DNA of 64,000 nucleotides from Mycolicibacterium hodleri (GTDB lineage Bacteria; Actinomycetota; Actinomycetes; Mycobacteriales; Mycobacteriaceae): contig NZ_RCZG01000006.1 in assembly GCF_006439015.1 (NCBI RefSeq), positions 124,001-188,000 of the forward strand. Reading direction: 5' to 3'. Both the position numbers and the translations under genes were made by a program. The notes beneath the pieces are model-generated. The model searched no databases. It was not told the origin of the DNA and saw only the letters and a list, made by a program, of their open reading frames with translations. Shown one piece after another: positions 1-8,995 of the stretch. Numbering within the stretch: the stretch's first letter is position 1; each line of letters opens with the position of its first letter.

Positions 1-1734
1 CCGTGCGGAGCAGTCGGCATCACGGTCGTGGACGATCGCGTCGACGTCGAAGATCTTTCCGTGCGGGTGGCTGGCGACCTCCTCGAGAGGCACGCGCGAA
101 TTGGTGCACATGTGCGCGAACAACTCTTCGGTCGTCATCTCGGTGTCGCCATTGAAGTTGACCACCACCGGAGGCGACTCCATGAAACGTCCACCGCCAC
201 CGCCAAAGAAGTTCACGAACCACAACTCCAAACCCATGCGCTTGGCAAGGCCGAGGAAGAACTCCCACTCCTCGGTCAGATCGGAGCCCTCCGGCGGATC
301 GACGAGGCGGGGCGAGTACTGCGCGTAGGCGGCGGGGATGCCGGTGCCGCTGGTGTAGTACTTGATCAGTTCGCTGCCCTGGGTCATCGCCGGGGTCTCC
401 ATTTGCATCTTCGGGGCGATGACGTAGTCGGCCAGGCGCGAGGTAAGCGACATCTCGGTGTCCAGCGTCACCAGAAGTTCCAGGCTCTCGAGCGCGCGCT
501 GCGTCTTGCGTTGATCCGGCCATGCCGCCATCGGGTTGCCGCCGATGCAGATCAATGCCTTCACCTGGCCGTCACCCTCGAGCAGGATCTCGTCGGCCAG
601 TGCGGCCGTTGGCATTCCGCACACCGCGTCAGTGAGGCCGCGGACCCGCAGTCGTTCGCCGTATCCCCACCCCTCGTAGGGCGCGTGCGGTTGGGCCTTC
701 GCCTCGAAGGCAGGCATCAGGGTGTTCGGCCGTGTCACCCGTTCACCCGCCCGCTGCCAGCGGCCGCAAATCGTGGTCAGGCAGAGGCAGAGGTACTCCA
801 GCAGATTGCCGTGCATCGCGAAGTTGGCGCCGGTGCCCGCGTTGACCATTCCGGGTCGGTGCCCGTGCGTGGCGAACAGCCGGGCGGCATCGAGCAACTG
901 CTGCTCGGGGATGTCGGCGCGTTCGGCGACGTAGTCGGGCGTGAAGCCGGCGACCGCACGCGTCAACGCGTCGAACCCATCGACGTTCTCGACGAGGAAC
1001 TCGCTGTCGTACAGTCCTTCTCGAATGATCACGTGGATCATCCCCGCGACGATCGTGACGTCCTCACCCGGCAGGGGTTGAATGTGGATGGCTGCGCGCG
1101 ACGCGGTCTGCGACCGCCGCGGGTCGATCACGATGAGTTGCATGCCACGGGCTAGGGCGGCCTTGAGATTCCTGGCCGGATTCTGACCCGGAATGCCGAT
1201 CGCCTTGGACACCAACGGGTTGGTTCCGATCAGCATCCAACTGTCGGCCTCGTGGAAGTCGACGTCGCCGCCGAGCCAGTGACCGTGTGCAGCAAGGGCG
1301 ATCTGCTTGCCCGGTTGGTCGATCGTGTTGGCGGTGAAGAACATCGGCGATTCGATGGCTCGGATGAACGCGTTCGCCATCAACGCCGAGGCCGGGTAGG
1401 GCAGGCCGTTCGTACCGAGATAGAGCGCTATCGATCGCGGTCCGTGCGTGTCGATCAACTGCTGCAGCTTGGCGGCGATCTCGTCCATCGCTCGTTGCGC
1501 CTCAACCGCTGCGTACGTGCCGTCCGGTGCGCGCTTCTGGCTCTGCAGCAGACGCAGCGGGTTGTTGTGGATCTCGGGCAGTGCCCGTCCCTTCACACAG
1601 GTGTAGCCCTGGAACATCGGGTTGTCGGGATCACCGGTGACCTTGGTGAGCTTTCCGTCGGTGACGGTTGCCAAGACCCCGCAGTGCGCCGAGCATATTC
1701 GACAGATGCCGGGACGCGTCGTCACGTCCAGCAC
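1..1734 (-). CDS. Molybdopterin-dependent oxidoreductase, partial (C-terminus outside window)
   Basis: The reading frame starts at a GTG at 1734, preceded by a G-rich ribosome binding site, and runs open off the left edge (578 codons seen). The N-terminus has Cys11, Cys14, Cys18 and Cys46 (C-x2-C-x3-C-x27-C), the [4Fe-4S] site of the molybdopterin oxidoreductase family. After it comes the long Mo-bisPGD-binding region, with segments such as IGTNPLVSK and VIDPRRSQTA. Members transfer electrons during oxidation or reduction of small molecules; the substrate here is not evident. It is cytoplasmic as far as seen, with no Tat motif. It diverges from the LLM-sulfotransferase gene, and the promoter between them carries a palindromic operator also found at 8.9 kb. 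Family call is firm, function is not. Confidence 0.85.
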   Translation of the reverse strand, partial: MLDVTTRPGICRICSAHCGVLATVTDGKLTKVTGDPDNPMFQGYTCVKGRALPEIHNNPLRLLQSQKRAPDGTYAAVEAQRAMDEIAAKLQQLIDTHGPRSIALYLGTNGLPYPASALMANAFIRAIESPMFFTANTIDQPGKQIALAAHGHWLGGDVDFHEADSWMLIGTNPLVSKAIGIPGQNPARNLKAALARGMQLIVIDPRRSQTASRAAIHIQPLPGEDVTIVAGMIHVIIREGLYDSEFLVENVDGFDALTRAVAGFTPDYVAERADIPEQQLLDAARLFATHGHRPGMVNAGTGANFAMHGNLLEYLCLCLTTICGRWQRAGERVTRPNTLMPAFEAKAQPHAPYEGWGYGERLRVRGLTDAVCGMPTAALADEILLEGDGQVKALICIGGNPMAAWPDQRKTQRALESLELLVTLDTEMSLTSRLADYVIAPKMQMETPAMTQGSELIKYYTSGTGIPAAYAQYSPRLVDPPEGSDLTEEWEFFLGLAKRMGLELWFVNFFGGGGGRFMESPPVVVNFNGDTEMTTEELFAHMCTNSRVPLEEVASHPHGKIFDVDAIVHDRDADCSAR

Positions 1735-1778
1735 GCCAACCCCCTTGGGCCGACGGTGGACCGATTCCTCGACATTAC

Positions 1779-1798
1779 GCTGAGCACCCGCTTAGCAT
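1779..1798. promoter_or_regulatory. Candidate TetR-type operator, copy 1
   Basis: On the minus strand this reads ATGCTAAGCGGGTGCTCAGC, an imperfect inverted repeat (CTAAGC/GCTCAG arms). It matches the site at 8901-8920 in 19 of 20 positions. It lies between the divergent starts at 1734 (minus) and 1832 (plus), a position from which it could control both. The likely regulator is the TetR protein encoded at 8200-8811, whose own promoter holds the second copy. Binding is inferred, not shown. Confidence 0.6.
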
Positions 1799-1831
1799 AG
1801 GCGTCACCCGTCTACATGGGAGTCGAATTCG

Positions 1832-4153
1832 GTGCCAATGAAGGTGCAACCCGCGGCATTCCTGCGGACCACGCTGCCGCTCGGACTCGATTCGCTCGCG
1901 CAGTACGACTCGGGGCGATACCACTCGATCTGGATGCCCGACCACATGGTGAGCTTCTGGCCGGATTCGATCTGGACACCGGAGTTCACCGATCTGGCCA
2001 CCACGTCGCCGTCTCCACACCGGCACCTGGACGGGATCTCCGTCGCCGCCGCAGCCGCCGTCCTCACCTCCAGGACCCCCCTCGTGACCACGGTGGTGGA
2101 CACCGTCCGACGTCATCCCGCGATGCTCGCCCAGACGGCGCTGACCATCGATCATCTGTCCGGCGGCCGCTTCATCCTGGGACTGGGCTCCGGCGAGTTG
2201 GAGAACACCGTTCCCTATGGCTTCGACTTCCGCAGGCCCGTAAGCCGTTTCGAGGAAGCGATTGAGGTCATCAAGATGCTCTGGAAGAGCGACGGACCCG
2301 TCGACTTCGCCGGTGACTTCTACCGCTTGGAGCGCGCCCGGCTCGACACCGAACCCTTCGGCGGCAGAACGCCACCCATCTGGATCGGCGCCGCCGGCCC
2401 GCGCATGCTCGACATCGCGGGTAGACATGCCGACGGGTGGTGGCCCAACGGCGCGTACACCCCCGAGGCCTACGCAGCGAAACTCGCCGTCATCCACCGC
2501 TCGGCGGAGCGCGCCGGACGCGATCCGGACGCGATCGTGCCTGCCGTGACCCAGATCTGCCTGATCGGCGACGACGACGAGATCGCCGAGATGCTGGAGG
2601 CACCGCTGGTCAAGGCGATCGTTCTGCTGCTGACCGCCGATGACCTGCTCACCTTCGGCTATCGACATCCGATGGGCCCCCGCTGGCGCGGCATCATGGA
2701 CTTCGACCCGGTGAGCCTGTCGCGGGAGAAGATCATCGCCTTCTGCAACGACGTGGACACCCAGGCGATCCGCGACGTCTTCCCCTGCGGCACCCCCGCA
2801 CAGGTAGCCCAGAAGCTGAAGGGCTTCTGCGACGCGGGGATGCGCGTCTTCAAGCTGATGGAGTACGGCAGCATGGCCGGACTGCGTTTCAGCATGCGCT
2901 CGGCAGATAAGGTGCGCGAGACCGAAGACGAGTTGCTCCGCCTCGTCGCGGGCCCCGTAGCGGGTAACGGCGCGAAGGCACGAGCGTCCTGCACACTCGA
3001 TGCTCAGGCCCTGCTCGCCTCAGCACAGCACGACAGCGGGCTGGTGGACTGGGGAGACGCGACGCTTCCCGAGCGTTTCTCCACGGCAGTCGAGCACCTC
3101 AACGGCGCGAACATGAACGCCGCCGGGCGACGCGCGGCCGCCGACGTCTGCGGATGGCTGCTGACGTCGCGGTTGGAGTTCTTCGAGGATCGCCACCGAC
3201 ATGCCGTCGCGGACGAGGTCATCGACCGGCCGATGTTCGTCACCGGGGAGCCGCGCTCGGGTACCACGCTGATGCACGCATTGATGTCGGTCGACCCCGA
3301 TGCGCGCGCCCTCCGCTTCTGGGAGGTCATGTACCCGTCACCGCCGCCGGGAGTCACCGGACCCGTCGACGACCGTCGCGCCAGGGCCGACGCCGACTGG
3401 CAGGAGATCAACGCCAAGCTACCCAGGTGGCTGCGGTCGCACCCGTACAACGACATGCTCGGCGACGGTCTCCCGGAAGACGAGCGCACCTGGGCCTTCG
3501 ACTTCCGCGTCATGACTCCGACCGCGTGGTGGCGGGTACCGATGCAGAGCCTGACCCGGGGACTGCCTACCGACGCCAAGATGCAGTACCGCATCCACCG
3601 GGCGATGCTGCAGCAGATGCAGTATCGACGACCGTCGAAGTTCTGGGTGCTCAAGGGTTTTCACGGATTCCGGCTCCAAGAGTTCTTCGCTGAATATCCC
3701 GATGCCACGCTGGTGTGGCTGCACCGCGATCCGGTGCAGGTGGCGGCCTCGCGCACGATGATGATGGCCGACATCATGGATGGCATCGTCGGAACGTTCG
3801 ATCTGGCGGCCGAGACGAGGGCACATCTGGAGATGACGCGCGCCGGGGTGGCCAACACCATGACCAATCCCCTCGTCGACGACCCCCGTATCCACCACGT
3901 CCGCTACACCGACTTCGTCGCCGACCCGATCGAAACCATCCGGGGGTACTACACATTCAGCGAACGCGAGCTGTCGCATGCCGCGGAGCGGGCGATGCGT
4001 ACCTATCTCGCCGAGAACAAGGGCGACCGACACGGCAAGTTCCGCTATTCAACCACCCTGCTGACCGACATCGGCGAAGATCTCGACGCACTGCACGAAG
4101 AGTTCCGGCCGTTTCGGGAGCGCTTCGGCGTCCAGGTCGAGAAGCGGGACTAG
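1832..4153 (+). CDS. Fusion: LLM-class (F420/FMN) monooxygenase + sulfotransferase
   Basis: One uninterrupted 773-codon frame from GTG 1832 (an in-frame ATG follows at 1838) joins two normally separate enzymes. Residues about 1-375 are a luciferase-like monooxygenase/F420-dependent reductase: SIWMPDH near the N-terminus, LTIDHLSGGRFILGLGSGE, and PPIWIGAAGPRML. Residues about 385-773 are a PAPS-type sulfotransferase: GEPRSGTTLMHAL at about 472 is the 5'-phosphosulfate loop and VWLHRDPVQVAAS the 3'-phosphate region. Both halves have family-typical length, and the linker (near residues 376-384) is short. The first gene of a tight plus-strand run: the next start codon follows the stop with no gap. 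It may oxidise and sulfate, or act on, the same hydrophobic substrate; this is inference. A missed stop through sequencing error is the main alternative. Confidence 0.85.
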   Translation: MPMKVQPAAFLRTTLPLGLDSLAQYDSGRYHSIWMPDHMVSFWPDSIWTPEFTDLATTSPSPHRHLDGISVAAAAAVLTSRTPLVTTVVDTVRRHPAMLAQTALTIDHLSGGRFILGLGSGELENTVPYGFDFRRPVSRFEEAIEVIKMLWKSDGPVDFAGDFYRLERARLDTEPFGGRTPPIWIGAAGPRMLDIAGRHADGWWPNGAYTPEAYAAKLAVIHRSAERAGRDPDAIVPAVTQICLIGDDDEIAEMLEAPLVKAIVLLLTADDLLTFGYRHPMGPRWRGIMDFDPVSLSREKIIAFCNDVDTQAIRDVFPCGTPAQVAQKLKGFCDAGMRVFKLMEYGSMAGLRFSMRSADKVRETEDELLRLVAGPVAGNGAKARASCTLDAQALLASAQHDSGLVDWGDATLPERFSTAVEHLNGANMNAAGRRAAADVCGWLLTSRLEFFEDRHRHAVADEVIDRPMFVTGEPRSGTTLMHALMSVDPDARALRFWEVMYPSPPPGVTGPVDDRRARADADWQEINAKLPRWLRSHPYNDMLGDGLPEDERTWAFDFRVMTPTAWWRVPMQSLTRGLPTDAKMQYRIHRAMLQQMQYRRPSKFWVLKGFHGFRLQEFFAEYPDATLVWLHRDPVQVAASRTMMMADIMDGIVGTFDLAAETRAHLEMTRAGVANTMTNPLVDDPRIHHVRYTDFVADPIETIRGYYTFSERELSHAAERAMRTYLAENKGDRHGKFRYSTTLLTDIGEDLDALHEEFRPFRERFGVQVEKRD

Positions 4154-4963
4154 ATGCATCCTCGAGTGTCGCTGCACCAGGTCGCGTTCCTCGACGAGCC
4201 CACCGCGGCATTCACCGACCACTGCCGGGCGACGGGCATCGAGAACGTCTCGTTGGTCACCACTGCGCTGACGCGACCCGGTGCCTACGACGACGCCCGC
4301 CGTGCGGTCGACGCCGGGGGGCTCAGAGTCAACGCGCTCAACCATCCCTTCGCCGTCTACCCCAATCTCGAGGACGACGCCGGGCTGGCCACCGAGAACC
4401 TCCTCGGTGCCATCGAACTCGCCAAGGGGCTGGGGGCTGCATCGATCTACCTCATCACCGGCGGGCGGGGGATGCTGAGCTGGGAAGGAGCGGCCGAGCG
4501 GTTCGCCGACCTGCTCCGACCCTGTGCCGAACGGGCGCGCGCCGCAGGCCTGAAGTTGCTCGTCGAGAACGCCTCGCCCTTCAATGCCGACATCCACTTC
4601 GTCCATACGCTGACCGACGCCGTGGTTCTCGCCGAGAGCGTGGGGGTCGGCATCTGCATCGAGTTGCACGCGTGCTGGGCCGAGGGCGGGTTGGCGTCGC
4701 TGATCAACCAGGCGGTGCCGATGACCGGGCTGGTTCAGGTCAGTGACTACGTCCTCGGTGACCGGTCGGCCCCGTGCCGCGCGGTGCCCGGTGACGGAGT
4801 CATCCCGTTGGAGGAGATCCTCACCGTCCTCCTCGCCGCCGGTTACGAGGGGGTGTTCGACCTCGAGCTGGTTGGACCACGCATCGAGGGAGAGGGCGCA
4901 CGCTCGGCGACCACCCGTGGGGCGCAGTACCTCTCGGATGTTCTGACCAGATTGGGGACCTGA
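4154..4963 (+). CDS. Sugar phosphate isomerase/epimerase-like TIM-barrel protein
   Basis: A 269-residue protein with the AP-endonuclease-2/xylose-isomerase-like TIM-barrel pattern: an early HQVAF strand, LGAASIYLITGG, GLKLLVENASPF (metal-ligand Glu), VGICIELHACW and HVSD-like VQVSDYVLGD, then EGVFDLELVGPRI at the last strand. These barrels bind divalent metal and isomerise sugars or related polyols; some act on cyclitols or ring ketones. The ATG follows the stop of the fusion gene directly, so the two are co-translated. No sugar transport or kinase gene is nearby, so the true substrate may be a ring or side-chain hydroxy-ketone. That last point is inference. Confidence 0.75.
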   Translation: MHPRVSLHQVAFLDEPTAAFTDHCRATGIENVSLVTTALTRPGAYDDARRAVDAGGLRVNALNHPFAVYPNLEDDAGLATENLLGAIELAKGLGAASIYLITGGRGMLSWEGAAERFADLLRPCAERARAAGLKLLVENASPFNADIHFVHTLTDAVVLAESVGVGICIELHACWAEGGLASLINQAVPMTGLVQVSDYVLGDRSAPCRAVPGDGVIPLEEILTVLLAAGYEGVFDLELVGPRIEGEGARSATTRGAQYLSDVLTRLGT

Positions 4964-4964
4964 G

Positions 4965-6200
4965 GTGGCCTACGGGGATGGCCCTGCGGACGCGCCTCTC
5001 CGCGAGGCCTGGAATCACTTTTGCGATCAGCTCAAGCAGGCCGGCGACAGCGTCTTCAAGGATGCCAATCCCGCGGCACCGCTGATGCGGGCCGATGCGT
5101 TCCGCTTCCTGACCCAGAACCTGGGCCAGGCCTTCGACCTGGCCTTGGAGACCAAGGATCCGGCGTACCCGCAGCTGCACCCGTTCTGCACGCCGACCCG
5201 CAAACTCGGCGGCGACATTGCCGACTTCACCTACCGACAGGCCTGGATCGAAGGTCGGCACGCCTACCGGATCACCGGTACACGCGGCACGGCCCGCTGG
5301 TTGAACGTAACCGTGCAAGGTCCGCGTCCCGAATTCATTCCCGGTACGGACTGGCCCAGCCTGCACGAGCCGTTCGGCGACGTCCCCGAGTGCAACGTCT
5401 TTGGACACCAGCTCGAGACCGACGCGAACGGCCGCTTCGAGTTGTACGTCGGCGGTGAGCCGCGCACCCACAACTGGCTACCCACGACACCGGGCACGCG
5501 AAAGCTGTTCGTCCGTGAGGCCTTCGACGCCTGGTCCGAGACACCCACCACGATGACCATCGAACGCATCGGCATGGACCGCCCACGCCCGATGCCGACC
5601 GCCGAACAGATGATCGACGCAATGGAGTGGGCGGATAGCTTTCTCACGGGTGCCATGACCGACTGGCCAGAACACTCCTGGCGCTACTCGGGTGGCATCT
5701 GTGATCCCCTGCTCACCAATCGATTTCCTCCCGACAAGGTCGCCGATACGGCCGCAGACGCCACGCGCGGCCGGATGGCTGCACACATGGTGTGGGAGCT
5801 GAATCCCGACGAGGCGCTGATCGTCGAAATGGATGACCACGAAGGGTTCTGGATCTTCGGCATGGGTGGCGTGTTCGTCGGAAGCATGGACTTCTTGTAT
5901 CGCTCAGTGAGCTATACCCCGGCCCGCACCCGGGTCGACGACGACGGCGTCGTCCGGTTCGTCATGGCCCACGACGACCCCGGAGTGCACAATTGGCTTG
6001 ACACCCAGGGGTTCTCGAACGGCAACCTCACCTATCGCAACCTGATGAGCAGTGAGCGTGCCGCGTTCCGTACCCGCCTGGTGCAGCGGTCGGCGGTGGT
6101 GGACGAACTGCCGAGCGACACCGCGATCGTCGGTCCAGCCGAGCGATCCCGGCAGCTGTTAGACCGTTACCACGCCATCAAGCGCCGCTACGGCATCTGA
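4965..6200 (+). CDS. DUF1214-like conserved hypothetical protein
   Basis: A 411-residue soluble protein starting at GTG 4965, one base after the preceding stop, so part of the same operon. It has no signal peptide or membrane segment. The C-terminal part, with PGVHNWLDTQGFSNG, resembles the DUF1214 core found in many actinobacterial proteins of unknown role; the N-terminal REAWNHFCDQLKQAG region is typical of their long forms. Such genes are commonly seen among lipid and steroid catabolic genes of mycobacteria, but I know of no assigned reaction. The DUF match is from memory and moderately sure. Confidence 0.65.
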   Translation: MAYGDGPADAPLREAWNHFCDQLKQAGDSVFKDANPAAPLMRADAFRFLTQNLGQAFDLALETKDPAYPQLHPFCTPTRKLGGDIADFTYRQAWIEGRHAYRITGTRGTARWLNVTVQGPRPEFIPGTDWPSLHEPFGDVPECNVFGHQLETDANGRFELYVGGEPRTHNWLPTTPGTRKLFVREAFDAWSETPTTMTIERIGMDRPRPMPTAEQMIDAMEWADSFLTGAMTDWPEHSWRYSGGICDPLLTNRFPPDKVADTAADATRGRMAAHMVWELNPDEALIVEMDDHEGFWIFGMGGVFVGSMDFLYRSVSYTPARTRVDDDGVVRFVMAHDDPGVHNWLDTQGFSNGNLTYRNLMSSERAAFRTRLVQRSAVVDELPSDTAIVGPAERSRQLLDRYHAIKRRYGI

Positions 6201-6650
6201 CGTCAGCCGGGAACCGGGCGATCACCGTGCTGCCGAACTCCTCCACGGACTCGGGCCGAGCGCCGTCGGCGAACCACACGTACAAGCGCTGGGCTCCCTG
6301 TCTTCTCAAACCATCGAAGTGCTCGATGAGATGCTCCGCGTTGCCACACACCAGCCCGGACCCCAGGTGACCCCAGCGACGCTTGCTCTCGTCACCGACC
6401 ACATCGGGATCGCTACCCTTGCCTGGTAATCGATTCAGCATCCCGCCCGGGAGATTCCACCAGTTCGCGTGCCTGCGCACTACCTCCAACATCCGCGGGC
6501 CGGTGCCACCGATCACGATCGAATCGGTCGTCTCGGCGTCGGGGCCTGAGCCCGCTCTGGCGCGTCTCCATTCCCCCAGTACTCGCGGATCGCGGTCAGA
6601 TCGCGATCGAGTCGCCGGATGCGGGCTAAGCCGTCGCCGAGCCTTATCGA
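6178..6650 (-). pseudogene. Remnant of an LLM-class flavin monooxygenase (C-terminal piece, frameshifted)
   Basis: On the minus strand, about 6516 to 6178 encodes a typical LLM C-terminal half: IGGTGPRMLEVVRRHANWWN, then GSGLVCGNAEHLIEHFDGLR and QRLYVWFADGARPESVEEF. Upstream, in a different frame (about 6640-6545), is LGDGLARIRRLDRDLTAIREYW, which belongs immediately before it in intact homologues. The junction at about 6530-6570 is therefore frameshifted. The N-terminal two thirds are absent, replaced by the end of the neighbouring epimerase gene. It also overlaps the 3' end of the DUF1214-like gene on the other strand. A decayed paralogue of the monooxygenase half at 1832 is the simplest reading. 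Confidence 0.7.
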
Positions 6651-6653
6651 GAA

Positions 6654-7643
6654 CTATCGGCCGCCATTGGCAGCGAAGAATTCCGCTGCCTTGCGGATCG
6701 ACTCCTCCACGGGTTTCGGTTCCCAGCCGAGTTCCCGGGTGGCCTTGGAGTGATCGAGCGGCGACATCAATTCGGCCATCTTGATGCCGACCGCCGCGAA
6801 GGGCAGGTCCCGCTTCAGCAGTCGGGCAGCGAGGTCGTTGCCGTGCGCGGCAACGGACAACAAGCGCAGCGGCAATCCGATCCGCGGCTTGCTGCCCCCG
6901 ACTTCTTCGGCCGCGATCTCGTGAACCTCACGCGTGCTCAGGTACCTGTCCGAGACGATGTAGCGCTCTCCCACCCGACCGCGGTCCGCCGCGAGAACCA
7001 TTGCGCGCGCTGCGTCTTCGATGCCCACCACCTCCGAGGAGAAGCCGAAGTAGAAAGGAAATCTGCCCGCTGCAACCTGAGCCAGCACGGCGCCGTGCGG
7101 CGTCGGCTGCCAATCCCCCGGTCCGTAGGTGGTGGAGGGACACAACGCGACGGCGGGCAGTCCCCTATCGCGGGCGTACTCCATTACGAGGTTCTCCGCG
7201 GCGACGCGGGCGTCGATGTAGGCGCCGCCTTCGGTCCAGTTGTGGGGGTCGGCCTCGGTGACGGGTCGATCGGCGTTGATCGCGAGCGTGCCCGCAGTGC
7301 TGGTGAACACGAACCTGCGCAGGTCGGCGGCGACGGCCGCATCGAGTACGTGCCGCAGACCTTCGACGTTGGTCCGATACAGCGGAGCCGGATCGCGCAA
7401 CCACATCCTGGCGTCGACGACGCAGTAGTAGACGTCGTCGCAGTCGGACATGGCCGCTCTCAGGGCCTCGTCATCGAAGACGTCGCCGAAGCACCCCTGC
7501 ACGTCGAGATCATCGATTCCTCTCGTCGAACTCGTCCGTCGCACCATCACCCGCACGTCGTGGCCGTCGGCGACCAACTGACGGGTCACATGCGACCCGA
7601 GAAATCCACTCGCTCCGATGACGAGCTTCATCTTCACGGTCAT
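6654..7643 (-). CDS. NAD-dependent epimerase/dehydratase (DFR/3beta-HSD-like)
   Basis: From ATG 7643 (preceded by AGAGGTGAG) this gives 329 residues: MTVKMKLVIGASGFLGSHV is the Rossmann GxxGxxG loop. VFTSTAGT holds the catalytic Ser/Thr, and the region around AYIDARVAAENLV supplies a Y-like/K-like segment in which Y-x3-K reads YIDAR, so the usual Lys is Arg. The C-terminal ELGWEPKPVEESI is the common end of extended SDRs such as dihydroflavonol reductase and HpnA. It would reduce or oxidise a hydroxyl or ketone in the cytoplasm with NAD(P)(H). Upstream it diverges from the MmpS-like gene. An earlier start at 7691 is possible but lacks a good ribosome site. Confidence 0.8.
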   Translation of the reverse strand: MTVKMKLVIGASGFLGSHVTRQLVADGHDVRVMVRRTSSTRGIDDLDVQGCFGDVFDDEALRAAMSDCDDVYYCVVDARMWLRDPAPLYRTNVEGLRHVLDAAVAADLRRFVFTSTAGTLAINADRPVTEADPHNWTEGGAYIDARVAAENLVMEYARDRGLPAVALCPSTTYGPGDWQPTPHGAVLAQVAAGRFPFYFGFSSEVVGIEDAARAMVLAADRGRVGERYIVSDRYLSTREVHEIAAEEVGGSKPRIGLPLRLLSVAAHGNDLAARLLKRDLPFAAVGIKMAELMSPLDHSKATRELGWEPKPVEESIRKAAEFFAANGGR

Positions 7644-7721
7644 CTCACCTCTGGGTCGCGCAGCGCACACTTTGTACGCCATTCTGGCCACCCCTGGGTA
7701 ATCGCGTTCTAAAATCTGGAA

Positions 7722-8183
7722 ATGATCTTTCCGCCACGCCGAAGGCCGGTCCGACGATTATCGCTGGGCCTCGTCCCTGTCGTGGGGGCGATGAGCCTGG
7801 TGCTGGGTACCGCCGTGGCCACCGCGGACGACCAGCCACTGCCTCCTGGCCCACCATTGCATCATGTTCAGTACACCGTCTTCGCGGAGACGCCCTTCAG
7901 GAACTCCGAGATCTACTACCGCGCCGTCGATCCACCGAATTGGGCGGACTACAGCCACAATCCATACGAATTCAGCCCAAACGTCGAGGCCGACGTCGGC
8001 CCCAATCAGATGTGGACCATGGACGTCATGCTCGCCAATCCCGACCAGTGGGCGATGGTCACGGCTGGCAGCCTGGACTCACCGAAACGTCCGAACTTCC
8101 ACTGCGTGATCGCCGTCGACGGCAACGTGGTCGTCACGAACGAGGGGCCCAAGGGAGCGCTCTGCTCGATTCGCAACTGGTGA
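7722..8183 (+). CDS. Secreted MmpS-like protein
   Basis: 153 residues with an N-terminal RRRPVRRLSLG basic stretch and a hydrophobic segment to about residue 35 (ATAD), a Sec signal or signal-anchor. The rest resembles the extracellular beta domain of mycobacterial MmpS proteins: HHVQYTVFAET, IYYRAVDPPNWADY, WTMDVMLANPDQWAMV, then FHCVIAVDGNVVVTNEGPKGALC with two Cys that could pair. MmpS proteins assist MmpL lipid exporters, but no mmpL gene is in this window, so this is an orphan relative. Divergent from the epimerase gene. Family call rests on pattern only. Confidence 0.6.
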   Translation: MIFPPRRRPVRRLSLGLVPVVGAMSLVLGTAVATADDQPLPPGPPLHHVQYTVFAETPFRNSEIYYRAVDPPNWADYSHNPYEFSPNVEADVGPNQMWTMDVMLANPDQWAMVTAGSLDSPKRPNFHCVIAVDGNVVVTNEGPKGALCSIRNW

Positions 8184-8199
8184 GGCGACGACGCGCGAG

Positions 8200-8811
8200 T
8201 CAGGCTGACGCCGTACTCGACGCGGGCATCCGTTCGCCCTCCAAACGGTGCAGCCACTCCTCGCAGAACGCCAACATCTCATCGTGACCGGCCGACATCC
8301 CGAGCGCCTGCTCCATGATCAAAACCCTGGAGACGCTCGTCGCGAATACCGCCCACACCACCGGCGGCACGTCGGCCGACTCGAAGCCGTAGCGCCGCAG
8401 TGCGGTGGTGATCGCTTCGACCTGCTGCTCGCGGAAGCGTTCTGCGAAGAGGCCGATCTCGGCGCGCAGCGCCTTGCGATGATTGGCCAATCCCATGAAT
8501 TCCATGGTCAATTGGGTGCCCGCCGGATCAGTGCCGAACTCCCACAGCGCCCACAGCGGCTGCGGCGATTCGAGCGCCTGCGCCTGGGCCTCGAGACCCT
8601 GCTTGGCGCGACGACGGAACACCTCGATGAAGAGGTCGTCCATGGTGCGGAAGTAGTAATGGACGAGCTGCGGCTTGAGGCCGGCGCGCTCAGCCACCCG
8701 CCGCGACGTCACGGCCGCGTATCCGTCCTCGAGCATCAGCTGCTCGGCGGCGTCGAGCAGGACACCCCGGTTCTTCGCGTCCGGGGCACCGATCCTCCGG
8801 TCCGATGGCAT
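8200..8811 (-). CDS. TetR-family transcriptional regulator
   Basis: 203 residues from ATG 8811, chosen because GAAGGG lies just upstream; longer in-frame starts read through promoter DNA. The helix-turn-helix is in the first 60 residues: VLLDAAEQLMLEDGYAAVTS, RRVAERAGLKPQLVHYYF. The rest is the ligand-binding core with no recognisable signature. It diverges from the P450 at 8996, and its promoter contains a palindrome at 8901-8920 that is almost identical to one at 1779-1798. It therefore probably represses itself, the P450 and the molybdopterin/LLM-sulfotransferase pair (inference). Confidence 0.85.
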   Translation of the reverse strand: MPSDRRIGAPDAKNRGVLLDAAEQLMLEDGYAAVTSRRVAERAGLKPQLVHYYFRTMDDLFIEVFRRRAKQGLEAQAQALESPQPLWALWEFGTDPAGTQLTMEFMGLANHRKALRAEIGLFAERFREQQVEAITTALRRYGFESADVPPVVWAVFATSVSRVLIMEQALGMSAGHDEMLAFCEEWLHRLEGERMPASSTASA

Positions 8812-8900
8812 GCCAACCCTTCCGTCGCTGGTCTCGAGCGGTTTGACAGGCAAATCGTAGACGCCGGTCGGCCGCATGACCTTGACCGCGACACTAGCCC

Positions 8901-8920
8901 ATGCTAAGCAGGTGCTCAGC
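8901..8920. promoter_or_regulatory. Candidate TetR-type operator, copy 2
   Basis: ATGCTAAGCAGGTGCTCAGC, between the TetR start (8811, minus) and the P450 start (8996, plus). One mismatch to the minus-strand sequence at 1779-1798. Arms CTAAGC and GCTCAG form an imperfect inverted repeat. Confidence 0.6.
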
Positions 8921-8995
8921 ACTTTCAACGCCCCTCGCCTGCGGCTGCCGATCACGCCCCTTCGCTCGACGTAGTTCTGGAAGGAACCCCAAGAG

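Noticed and set aside
1..1155. Long plus-strand open frames over the first 1.8 kb
   Set aside because: High-GC shadow frames antisense to the molybdopterin oxidoreductase; no domain resemblance.
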